From contig NZ_CP074102.1 of assembly GCF_018310535.1 (NCBI RefSeq), forward strand, positions 744,001-808,000: DNA of 64,000 bases. Reading direction: 5' to 3'. Source of the stretch: Streptomyces mirabilis. GTDB lineage: Bacteria > Actinomycetota > Actinomycetes > Streptomycetales > Streptomycetaceae. The notes below the pieces were generated by a model. The model was not told the origin of the DNA. It saw only the letters and a program-made list of their open reading frames with translations, and ran no database searches. The translations under genes and the position numbers were made by a program. Below, one piece after another: positions 16,994 through 24,825 of the stretch. The number at the start of each line of letters is the position of its first letter. The stretch's first letter is position 1.

Positions 16994-18613
16994 CTACCGG
17001 GCACGCTCGACGCGCCGCTCGTCCCACACCGGCTCCGCCGTCTCCCGGATCCTGCCGTCCGAGCCGAAGATCAGATAGCGGTCGAAGGAGCGTGCGAACC
17101 AACGGTCGTGGGTGACCGCGAGCACCGTCCCCTCGTATGCCTCCAGACCCTCCTGGAGTGCCTCGGCCGACTCCAGGTCGAGGTTGTCGGTGGGCTCGTC
17201 CAGCAGCAGGGCCGTGGAGCCCTCCAGCTCCAGCAGCAGGATCTGGAAGCGTGCCTGCTGGCCGCCGGAGAGCTTCTCGAAGCGCTGCTCGGCCTGGGCG
17301 GTCAGCTCGTAGCGGCGCAGCCGGGACATGGCGGCGCCCCGGTCCTGGGAGTGCTCGCTCCACAGGATGTCGAGAAGGGTGCGGCCCTGGAGCTCCGGGT
17401 GGGCGTGCGTCTGGGCGAAGTGTCCGGGCACGACGCGCGCGCCGAGCTTCCACTCGCCCGTGTGCGCGACGGTGTCGCCGGCGAGCAGGCGCAGGAAGTG
17501 CGACTTGCCGGAGCCGTTGGAGCCGAGCACGGCGACCCGCTCGCCGTAGAAGACCTCCAGGTCGAACGGGTTCATCAGCCCGGTGAGCTCAAGTCCCTTG
17601 CAGGTGATGGCCCGTACGCCGGTACGCCCGCCGTGCAGACGCATCTTGATGTCCTGCTCGCGCGGCGGCTCCGGCGGCGGGCCGGCCTCCTCGAACTTCC
17701 GCAGCCGGGTCTGCGCCGCCGCGTACCGGGACGCCAACTCATGGCTGATGGAAGCCGCCTGCCGCAGATTCAGCACGAGCTTCTTCAGCTGGGCGTGCTT
17801 CTCGTCCCAGCGCCTGCGCAGCTCCTCGAAGCGGGCGAACCGCTCCTGTCGCGCCTCGTGGTACGTCGCGAAGCCGCCGCCGTGCACCCATGCGTCGGCG
17901 CCGGTGGGGCTGGGCTCGACGCTGACGATCTTCTCGGCGGCGCGGGACAGCAGCTCTCGGTCGTGGGAGACGAAGAGAACGGTCTTGCGGGTCTCCTTGA
18001 GCTTCTCCTCCAGCCAGCGCTTGCCCGGTACGTCGAGGTAGTTGTCGGGCTCGTCGAGGAGCAGTACCTCGTCGGTGCCGCGCAGCAGGGCCTCCAGCAC
18101 CAGCCGCTTCTGCTCTCCTCCGGAGAGGGTGCGCACCTGGCGCCACTGCGCCTTCTCGTACGGGACGCCGAGCGCGGCCGTCGTGCACATGTCCCAGAGC
18201 GTCTCGGACTCGTACCCGCGTACCTCGGCCCAGTCGGAGAGTGCCTGCGCGTAGCTGAGCTGGGCGGCCTCGTCGTCCACGGTCATCATCGCGTGCTCGG
18301 CCGCGTCGACGGCCTTGGCGGCCTCCTGTATGCGGGGCGCCGCCACGGAGACGAGCAGGTCGCGCACGGTCGTGTCGTCCCTCACGGACCCCACGAACTG
18401 CCGCATCACACCAAGACCGCCGGTCACGGTGACGGTGCCCCCGTGCGGCTTCAGCTCCCCCGAGATCAGCCGCAGCAGCGTGGTCTTGCCCGCTCCGTTC
18501 GGGCCCACCAGCGCGACGACGGACCCTTCCCCCACCCGAAACGACACATCGCCGAGCAGCGCCCTCCCGTCGGGAAGGTAGTACTCAAGATGCGCGGCTT
18601 CGAGATGTCCCAT
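16994..18613 (-). CDS. ABC-F family ATPase
   Basis: 539 residues, two ATP-binding cassettes on one chain and no membrane domain, so a ribosome-associated ABC-F protein rather than a transporter. Walker A motifs are GPNGAGKTT (about residue 36) and GSNGSGKSH; both LSGGEQKR and LSGGQQAR signatures are present. The first Walker B box reads LLLDEPDNYLD and the second LLLDEPTDNLD, instead of the common DEPTNHLD. The linker is rich in charged helices, as in ABC-F interdomain arms. ABC-F proteins relieve stalled or antibiotic-blocked ribosomes; which one applies here is unknown. The start is the ATG at 18613 (MGHLEAAHLEYY). Confidence 0.92.
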   Translation of the reverse strand: MGHLEAAHLEYYLPDGRALLGDVSFRVGEGSVVALVGPNGAGKTTLLRLISGELKPHGGTVTVTGGLGVMRQFVGSVRDDTTVRDLLVSVAAPRIQEAAKAVDAAEHAMMTVDDEAAQLSYAQALSDWAEVRGYESETLWDMCTTAALGVPYEKAQWRQVRTLSGGEQKRLVLEALLRGTDEVLLLDEPDNYLDVPGKRWLEEKLKETRKTVLFVSHDRELLSRAAEKIVSVEPSPTGADAWVHGGGFATYHEARQERFARFEELRRRWDEKHAQLKKLVLNLRQAASISHELASRYAAAQTRLRKFEEAGPPPEPPREQDIKMRLHGGRTGVRAITCKGLELTGLMNPFDLEVFYGERVAVLGSNGSGKSHFLRLLAGDTVAHTGEWKLGARVVPGHFAQTHAHPELQGRTLLDILWSEHSQDRGAAMSRLRRYELTAQAEQRFEKLSGGQQARFQILLLELEGSTALLLDEPTDNLDLESAEALQEGLEAYEGTVLAVTHDRWFARSFDRYLIFGSDGRIRETAEPVWDERRVERAR

Positions 18614-19039
18614 GGGCAGGCATTCTCCGGCCCCCGGGCCCACGGAGCAAACGCATATCCCCCCGACCCTCCTCGCCCCCGCCGCCCCTACCCGTCCCAT
18701 CCCAGGGGGCTGCCGCCCCCAGCCCCCCGCATCGGCCTGACGGCCTCGTCCTCAAACGCCGGACGGGCTGAAGACGCGGGTCGCGGTGGAGGCTTTCAGG
18801 GGCGTGGCGAACTGCGCGCCCAGCCCCCACCGGCGGGCGGCCAGGCGAATCGGCCCGGTGAGCGATGCTGGGCGCGCAGTTCCCCGCCCAGGGGCGCGGG
18901 GAACTGCGCGCCCAGCCCCCAAACACCCGCAGACGTCAAGGCCACCCGGGGGGTCTGGGGGCGGAGCCCCAGGGCGAGGATGGGACGAGTAGGGGCGGCG
19001 GGGGCGAGGAAACGGTGGTTCGGCGGGTACGGGGAGCCC
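18614..19039. repeat. intergenic dispersed-repeat block with a 21-bp-stem hairpin
   Basis: This 426-bp stretch has no gene. It holds a 29-bp segment (18744-18772) that recurs exactly, inverted, at 24792-24820, and a 20-bp segment (18890-18909) that recurs inverted at 24752-24771. Two arms, 18867-18887 and 18896-18916, are perfect 21-bp inverted repeats around an 8-nt loop. These look like the short dispersed repeats common between Streptomyces genes. The left part may also end the divergent transcripts. Confidence 0.75.
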
Positions 19040-19630
19040 ATGACCGTCACCCCGGACATCGACCTCACCACCCGCCCCCCGAACCACCACACCCTCCGAA
19101 ACCACTTTCTCGCAGCAGACTCCCGCCTCTTCGAAGCCATCGCATCCCGCCACTGGCCGGGCTGCGACCCCTTCCTGACCAAACTGAGCCGCAGCGCGAA
19201 CCACGGCCTGCTGTGGTTCGCCACCGCGGCGGCACTCACAGCGACCCGCACCCCCCACGCCCGCCGAGCCGCCGCGACCGGCCTCGCCTCCCTCACCCTC
19301 GCCTCCGCCACGATCAACACCGTGGGCAAGCGCTCGGTGCGCCGCCCCCGCCCACCCCTCGCCCCGGTCCCCCTGACCCGCCGGCTCAAGCGACAGCCGA
19401 TCACCACCTCGTTCCCCTCGGGCCACTCCGCATCGGCCGCCGCCTTCGCCACGGGCGTGGCACTGGAGTCGCACGGCTGGGGCGCCGCGGTGGTACCGCT
19501 CGCCACCGCCGTGGCCCTGTCCCGCGTCTACACCGGCGCCCACTTCCCGAGCGACGTCCTCGCGGGCGCGGCGCTGGGCACGGCGGCCGCGTACGCCGTA
19601 CGCGGTCTCCTCGCACGCCACCGACCGTGA
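19040..19630 (+). CDS. PAP2-family membrane phosphatase
   Basis: 196 residues. The three PAP2 phosphatase motifs are visible: KRSVRRPRPP (KxxxxxxRP), SFPSGHSASA (PSGH) and SRVYTGAHFPSDV (SRxxxxxHxxxD). Hydrophobic segments between them fit a small membrane enzyme acting on lipid phosphates such as undecaprenyl pyrophosphate or phosphatidate. The start is the ATG at 19040 with GGGGAG upstream. It follows the dispersed-repeat block and precedes a methyltransferase gene on the same strand. Confidence 0.9.
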   Translation: MTVTPDIDLTTRPPNHHTLRNHFLAADSRLFEAIASRHWPGCDPFLTKLSRSANHGLLWFATAAALTATRTPHARRAAATGLASLTLASATINTVGKRSVRRPRPPLAPVPLTRRLKRQPITTSFPSGHSASAAAFATGVALESHGWGAAVVPLATAVALSRVYTGAHFPSDVLAGAALGTAAAYAVRGLLARHRP

Positions 19631-19732
19631 CCGTGCCCACCGTGTCCACATGACAAGACTGGGGTCTCAACATGCGACATGCAGGCGTACGGTGACGCAC
19701 AACCGACGAGACGACGCGAAGGGGAAACGGTC

Positions 19733-20554
19733 ATGTCGAAGTCGCAGGAGACCGCTGTCTACACGCACGGCCACCACGAGTCCGTACTGCGTTCGCACAC
19801 CTGGCGCACGGCCGCCAACTCGGCCGCCTACCTGCTCGACTCGCTGAAGCCCCACATGCAGATCCTGGACATCGGCTGCGGCCCGGGCACCATCACCGCA
19901 GACCTGGCGGAACTGGTCCCCGAAGGCCACGTCACCGCCGTCGACCACGCCCCGGGAATCCTGGACCAGGCCCGCGCCGTGGCAGCCGAACGCGGTCTGG
20001 ACAACGTCGAGTTCGGGGTCGCGGACGTGCACGCCCTGGACTTCCCGGACGACACCTTCTGCGTGGTCCACGCCCATCAGGTGCTCCAGCACGTGGGTGA
20101 CCCGGTGCAGGCGCTGCGCGAGATGTACCGGGTCACCAAGCCGGGCGGTTTCATCGCCGCCCGCGACGCGGACTACTCGGCGATGGCCTGGTATCCCGAG
20201 GTGCCGGGCCTGACCGACTGGCAGGACCTGTACCTGCGCGTGGCCCGAGCCAACGGGGGCGAACCGGCGGCCGGTCGCCGTCTCAAGTCGTGGGCACTGG
20301 CGGCCGGCATCAAGGACGTCACGGCGACGTCGGACACCTGGACCTTCGCCACCGAGGACGAGCGGGAGTGGTGGGGCGGGCTGTGGGCCGATCGCACGCA
20401 GGCCTCGGCGTACGCGGAGCGCGCCACCGAGGGCGGACACGCGACCACCGCGCAACTGCGGGCCGTTTCGGAGGCGTGGCGGGAATGGGCCCGCCAGGAG
20501 GACGGCTGGTTCTCCGTCCTGCACGGAGAAATTCTCTGCCGCAAGGAAGCGTGA
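19733..20554 (+). CDS. class I SAM-dependent methyltransferase
   Basis: 273 residues from the ATG at 19733 (AGGGG upstream); an upstream in-frame ATG at 19679 is less likely. Motif I is ILDIGCGPGTITADLA, motif post-I VTAVDHA, motif II region VHAHQVLQHVGDP and motif III region TKPGGFIAARD, as in the UbiE/Methyltransf_11 group. The target is unknown. It is probably co-transcribed with the 56-residue membrane protein 42 bp downstream. Confidence 0.88.
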   Translation: MSKSQETAVYTHGHHESVLRSHTWRTAANSAAYLLDSLKPHMQILDIGCGPGTITADLAELVPEGHVTAVDHAPGILDQARAVAAERGLDNVEFGVADVHALDFPDDTFCVVHAHQVLQHVGDPVQALREMYRVTKPGGFIAARDADYSAMAWYPEVPGLTDWQDLYLRVARANGGEPAAGRRLKSWALAAGIKDVTATSDTWTFATEDEREWWGGLWADRTQASAYAERATEGGHATTAQLRAVSEAWREWARQEDGWFSVLHGEILCRKEA

Positions 20555-20596
20555 TCCGTCTGCTTCGGGAAACACGGACAGCAGGAGGTACACATT

Positions 20597-20767
20597 ATGG
20601 TTCCCATTCTGCTGGTACTACTGCTGGCCCTGATTCTCTTCGGCGCCGGATTCGCGATCAAGCTGCTCTGGTGGGTGGCGCTGGTGGTCATTGTCCTGTG
20701 GCTGCTCGGATTCCTGGTGCGCGGAACGAGCGCCTCGGGGAGCAGGGGCCGCTGGTATCGCTGGTGA
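20597..20767 (+). CDS. 56-residue hydrophobic membrane protein
   Basis: A short frame with a very good ribosome site (GGAGGT, 7 nt before the ATG). The product begins MVPILLVLLLALILFGAGFA, has two hydrophobic stretches separated by KLLWW, and ends with a basic, Gly/Arg-rich tail (GSRGRWYRW). It resembles the tiny lmo0937-type hydrophobic proteins found in many bacteria, function unknown. It sits 42 bp after the methyltransferase gene and is followed by a hairpin. Confidence 0.75.
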   Translation: MVPILLVLLLALILFGAGFAIKLLWWVALVVIVLWLLGFLVRGTSASGSRGRWYRW

Positions 20768-20796
20768 AGCCATTCCCGTAAAGCTGTTCCCGGAGT

Positions 20797-20827
20797 CGGC
20801 CCGAGGTCTTGTTCAGGCCTCGGGCCG
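20797..20827 (+). terminator. hairpin after the small membrane-protein gene
   Basis: CGGCCCGAGG (20797-20806) pairs with CCTCGGGCCG (20818-20827) around an 11-nt loop, 30 bp past the stop. There is no T tract, as is usual in Streptomyces. It could also serve the convergent transketolase transcript. Confidence 0.5.
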
Positions 20828-20936
20828 CAGGCATCTCCAGGGCATTTCCATGTCGTATTCGAATTTTCCAGGTCGAATTCAAATCCGGCATCGGACTCAA
20901 GATTCAGGTTTCAGGATTCAGCAGGTACGGCTCGGC

Positions 20937-22805
20937 TCAGCGCACGATCGCCGTCTCCACCAGCAGCCGCGCCGCCGCCGCGATCGACTCCGCGTCGATG
21001 CCCGCGGCGTGCAGTTGCTCGGCGGGGGTCGCCGAACCCGGCATCGTACGGACGGCGAGGCGGACCAGACGCGGCACCGGGCGGCCGTCGAGGAAGGCGT
21101 CGAGGATCGCGTCGCCGATGCCGCCCTCCTCTCGGTGGTCCTCGACGGTGACGAGGCAGCCGGTCTGTTCGGCGGCCTCGCGCAGGGTGAGGCGGTCGAC
21201 GGGCTTGACCGAGTAGAGGTCGATGACCCTGACCTGGATGCCCTCGCGGTCGAGCGACTCGGCGGCGGCCAGCGCCTCGTGGAGGGTGACGCCCGCGGCG
21301 ACGAGCGTCAGCCGGTCCTCGTCACTGGCGCGCAGTACCTTGCTGCCGCCGACGGGGAACTCCTCGGTGGGGCTGTAGATCACCGGGGTGTCCCCACGTG
21401 AGGTGCGCAGATAGCGGATGCCCTCGCAGTCCGCCATCGTGGCGACGAGCTTGGCCGTCTGGTTGGCGTCGCACGGGTAGAGCACGGTCGTGCCGTACAG
21501 CGCCCGGAACATCGCCAGATCCTCCAGGGCCATCTGCGAGGGGCCGTCCTGGCCGATCGAGACGCCCGCGTGCGAGCCGACGAGGTTGATGTCGGAGCCG
21601 CTGATCGCGGCCATCCGGATGAAGTCGTGGGCCCGGGTGAGGAACGCCGCGAACGTGGTGGCGTACGGCACCCAGTCGCGCGCGGCCATGCCGACGGCGG
21701 CCGCGACGAGTTGCTGCTCGGCGATGTAGCACTCGAAGAAGCGGTCGGGGTGTTCCTTGGCGAAGAGCTCGGTGCGGGTGGAGTCGCCCACCTCGCCGTC
21801 CAGGGCGACGACGTCACCACGGGCGGTGCCGAGCGCGGCGAGCGCCTGTCCGTAGGCGTCGCGGGTGGCGGCCTTGTCCCCGATGTCGTAGCGGGGCAGT
21901 TCGAGGTGGCCGGAGCGTACGGCATGCAACACCCTTGCCGGGGGAGGCTGTTGGACCTCCACGTGCAGGTTGCGCACTCCGCCGAGTTCGGCGATCGCCT
22001 CCTCGGCGTCCGGCAGCGGTTTGCCGTGCAGGCCCTCGCGGTCCTGGACCGACTCGACGCCCTTGCCCTTGAGCGTGCGGGCGATGATCACGGTCGGCTG
22101 TCCCGCGGTGGACTCGGCCTCGGCGTACGCGCGGTCGATGGCGTCGACATCGTGTCCGTCGATCTCCACGGTGTGCCAGCCGAAGGCCTGGAACCGGCGC
22201 GCGTACGCGTCGAGGTCGTGGCCGTGCCGGGTCGGGCCGCGCTGGCCCAGCCGGTTGACGTCGATGATCGCGACGAGGTTGTCGAGGTGCTCGTATCCTG
22301 CGTGCTCGGCGCCCTCCCAGACGGATCCCTCGGCGAGCTCGCTGTCGCCGCACAGCACCCACACCCGGTAGCCGGTGTGGTCGAGCCGTTTACCGGCCAG
22401 TGCGACGCCGACCCCCACGGGCAGCCCCTGGCCGAGCGAGCCGGTGGCGGTCTCGACCCACGGAAGCCGCCGGGGTGTCGGATGCCCTTCGAGCCGGCTG
22501 CCGAGCTTGCGGAAGGTGAGCAGTTCGGCCTCGCTGATGGCCCCGGCCGCCCTGTACGCGGCGTACAAGAGCGGTGAGGCATGCCCCTTGGAAAGGATGA
22601 AACGGTCATTGCCGTGATGCTGGGGGCGCTCGAAGTCGTAGCGCAGGTGCTTGGCCAGCAGGACCGCCATCAGATCGGCCGCCGACATCGAGGACGTGGG
22701 ATGCCCGGATCCGGCGGCGGCGGCAGCGCGCACGCTGTCGACACGCAACTGCTGTGCGAGTTCCTTGAGTTGACGGGTGTCCATGGCGTTCACGGTGGTG
22801 TTCAT
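20937..22805 (-). CDS. tkt: transketolase
   Basis: 622 residues, full length for the animal/actinobacterial-type transketolase. The thiamine-diphosphate site is present: GSGHPTSSMSAADLMAV near residue 30 and GDSELAEGSVWEGAEHA (GDG-like motif). The pyrimidine-binding domain has YIAEQQLVAAAVGMA and the catalytic-type Glu. It transfers C2 units in the pentose phosphate pathway. The start is the ATG at 22805 (AAAGGAG), overlapping the NADH dehydrogenase-like stop as ATGA, so it is translated with that gene. A larger transketolase is usually encoded elsewhere in Streptomyces, so this may be a second, specialised copy. Confidence 0.92.
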   Translation of the reverse strand: MNTTVNAMDTRQLKELAQQLRVDSVRAAAAAGSGHPTSSMSAADLMAVLLAKHLRYDFERPQHHGNDRFILSKGHASPLLYAAYRAAGAISEAELLTFRKLGSRLEGHPTPRRLPWVETATGSLGQGLPVGVGVALAGKRLDHTGYRVWVLCGDSELAEGSVWEGAEHAGYEHLDNLVAIIDVNRLGQRGPTRHGHDLDAYARRFQAFGWHTVEIDGHDVDAIDRAYAEAESTAGQPTVIIARTLKGKGVESVQDREGLHGKPLPDAEEAIAELGGVRNLHVEVQQPPPARVLHAVRSGHLELPRYDIGDKAATRDAYGQALAALGTARGDVVALDGEVGDSTRTELFAKEHPDRFFECYIAEQQLVAAAVGMAARDWVPYATTFAAFLTRAHDFIRMAAISGSDINLVGSHAGVSIGQDGPSQMALEDLAMFRALYGTTVLYPCDANQTAKLVATMADCEGIRYLRTSRGDTPVIYSPTEEFPVGGSKVLRASDEDRLTLVAAGVTLHEALAAAESLDREGIQVRVIDLYSVKPVDRLTLREAAEQTGCLVTVEDHREEGGIGDAILDAFLDGRPVPRLVRLAVRTMPGSATPAEQLHAAGIDAESIAAAARLLVETAIVR

Positions 22806-24145
22806 GACTCTCCTTTCGGACGGCTCGCGAAGTCGCCGGGGTAACCGGCCACCCGTGCCAGTTCCGGCGAGGCGGTATCCAGCGGCACCGACCACGAGCG
22901 GACCAGGCCCAACTGCACGGCCTGGCGCGGCAGTACGGCGTCCAGCAGCCAGTCGGCAGCGACGCGGACGCGGTTGCCGGGCATCGCGGCGAGGTGGTAG
23001 CCGCGGGTGACGGCACCGGCGAGGGGGCCGGACAGCGGGATGCCCAGGGGGTTGGCGGCGGCCTGCGCGCCCCCGAGATCGACGGTGAAGCCCAGGTCGC
23101 GATGGCGGTAGGCACGTCGGCTCCCGATGCCGAGCGAGGCGGCGACATTGCGCCCCGCGACCCTCCCGTGCCGCCAGGCGTGCTGCGCCGTCATCGGCGT
23201 GTACTGCCCCGGCCGCTCAAGATCCGGTACGGCGGCGGCGTCGCCGCACGCGAACACCTCGGGACGGCCCGGCACCTGGAGATATGGGTCGACGAGCAGC
23301 CGCCCCCGTTCCAGTGGCTGCCCGAGCGCCTCGACGAGCGGATCGGGCCGTACGCCGACACACCACGTCAGCGTCCGCGTGTCGACGAACTCCCCGTCGC
23401 TGAGGCGGACGCCGCTCGGGGTCGCCTCCTCGACCGAGGTCGCCGTGCGCACGTCGACGCCCCGTCGCCGCAGGACGCGGTCGGCGGCGCGGGAGAGCCG
23501 CTCGTCCAGCTCGGGCAGGACACGCGGCGCGACGTCGAGCAGCAGCCAGCGCGGCCGCTTGCCCTCCCGCAGCGGTTGCTTGCGTACCAGCGCGTCGGTG
23601 AACAGCTGTCCCTGGGCCGCCACCTCGGTCCCCGTGTACCCGGCGCCGACCACCACGAACGTGCACCGCGCGGCACAGGTCTTCGGGTCGTCGGACGCGG
23701 CGGCCAGCTCCACCTGCCGGGTCACGTGGTCGCGGAGGTACAGCGCCTCGGGCAGTCCGCGGAAGCCGTGCGCGTACTCGGCGACACCGGGCACGGGCAG
23801 CAGCTTGTTCACGCCGCCGACGGCCAGCACGAGACGATCGTACGTCAGCGTGCCCGGCTCGCTCTCGGGATCCGTGTAGCGCACGGTGCGTGCGTCGAGG
23901 TCGATGCCGTCGGCCTCGCCCAGCACCAGGCGTACGTGGGGCAGGGTGCCGGGGAGCGAGACGGTGACACGGCGTGGCTCCAGGACTCCGACGGCGACCT
24001 GCGGCAGCAGGGGCAGATACAGAAAGTAGTCGGTCGGGTTGAGAAGGGTGATGTCGGCCTTGTGCCGGGTCAGCCGCGCCAGCGTGCGGGCGGTTCGGTA
24101 CCCGGCGAAGCCGGCACCGACGATGACGATGCGGGGTCGACTCAC
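22802..24145 (-). CDS. type II NADH dehydrogenase-like FAD oxidoreductase
   Basis: 447 residues from the GTG at 24145 (GGAGG, 7 nt spacing). The N-terminal dinucleotide site is VIVGAGFAGYRTA (FAD), the second nucleotide site is FVVVGAGYTGTEVAA (NADH), and there is a C-terminal FAD site VFACGDAAAVPD. This is the non-proton-pumping NDH-2 arrangement, a membrane-surface enzyme passing electrons from NADH to quinone. The C-terminal ~90 residues are moderately hydrophobic and could be the membrane contact. It is coupled to transketolase (ATGA). Confidence 0.9.
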   Translation of the reverse strand: MSRPRIVIVGAGFAGYRTARTLARLTRHKADITLLNPTDYFLYLPLLPQVAVGVLEPRRVTVSLPGTLPHVRLVLGEADGIDLDARTVRYTDPESEPGTLTYDRLVLAVGGVNKLLPVPGVAEYAHGFRGLPEALYLRDHVTRQVELAAASDDPKTCAARCTFVVVGAGYTGTEVAAQGQLFTDALVRKQPLREGKRPRWLLLDVAPRVLPELDERLSRAADRVLRRRGVDVRTATSVEEATPSGVRLSDGEFVDTRTLTWCVGVRPDPLVEALGQPLERGRLLVDPYLQVPGRPEVFACGDAAAVPDLERPGQYTPMTAQHAWRHGRVAGRNVAASLGIGSRRAYRHRDLGFTVDLGGAQAAANPLGIPLSGPLAGAVTRGYHLAAMPGNRVRVAADWLLDAVLPRQAVQLGLVRSWSVPLDTASPELARVAGYPGDFASRPKGES

Positions 24146-24325
24146 GGTTTCGCCTCCGGCGATGTCGCTCGTGCCTCGTACGGGGGCTTTCCGCGTCCCC
24201 GCGGTCGGGGCACCCAAACCCGGGGGCTCCGGTGATTCCTCCTCGCCCCCGGGGGTCATTCGGTCGTCCGAAGGAGACGTCCGAAACGATCTCGTCCTCC
24301 GGCGTGCCCAACTAAGCTCGTCCGC

Positions 24326-24682
24326 ATGGAGATTCTGGGAGCCACGTTGCGGATCTGCGTCGACGACCTGGAGGCTTCGGTCCCCTTCTACGAAAGACTT
24401 GCCGGTGGGCGGGCCCTGCGGTTCGAGCGCGGCGGTGTGTCGGTGGCGGCGGTGGGCTGTTTCCTGCTCATGAGCGGACCCGAGGCCGATCTGGACGTCC
24501 TGCGGAAGGTCTCCGCGACCATCGCCGTCAAGGACGTCGAGGACGCGCATCGGGTGCTCAGCGAGCTGGGCGCACGGATTCTGGCGGGACCGGTGGGGAC
24601 GCCGGCCGGGCGCAATCTGATCGCCATGCATCCGGACGGTGTGGTGTACGAGTACGTCGACCGCGGATCCCCGACCCTCTGA
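24326..24682 (+). CDS. VOC (glyoxalase-like) family protein
   Basis: 118 residues. The N-terminal strand-helix LGATLRICVDDLEASVPFYERL and the later VKDVEDAHRVL... GRNLIAMHPDGVVYEYVD fit one VOC half-fold pair, with the terminal Glu as a possible metal ligand. Function (lyase, dioxygenase or resistance) cannot be assigned. The gene is divergent from the NADH dehydrogenase-like gene, and the 180 bp between them carry two CGTCCGAA copies. Confidence 0.8.
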   Translation: MEILGATLRICVDDLEASVPFYERLAGGRALRFERGGVSVAAVGCFLLMSGPEADLDVLRKVSATIAVKDVEDAHRVLSELGARILAGPVGTPAGRNLIAMHPDGVVYEYVDRGSPTL

Positions 24683-24825
24683 CCGCTCCCTCGGGGCTTC
24701 GCCCCAGACCCCGGGTGTGTTCTTCGACTGCGGGTGAGTGGGGGCTGATCGCGCAGTTCCCCGCGCCCCTCAGGAGCGCCGGCGCGCATCCTTCAGCCCG
24801 TCCGGCGTTTGAGGACGAGGAAAGG
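24683..24825. repeat. dispersed repeats between convergent genes
   Basis: It contains inverted copies of the 20-bp (24752-24771) and 29-bp (24792-24820) elements seen at 18890 and 18744. Placed between two convergent gene ends, they probably also serve as transcription ends. No coding signal. Confidence 0.75.

Noticed and set aside
16286..19630. 1114-codon plus-strand frame
   Set aside because: It reads antisense through the ABC-F gene and only its last part, the PAP2 protein from 19040, has motifs.
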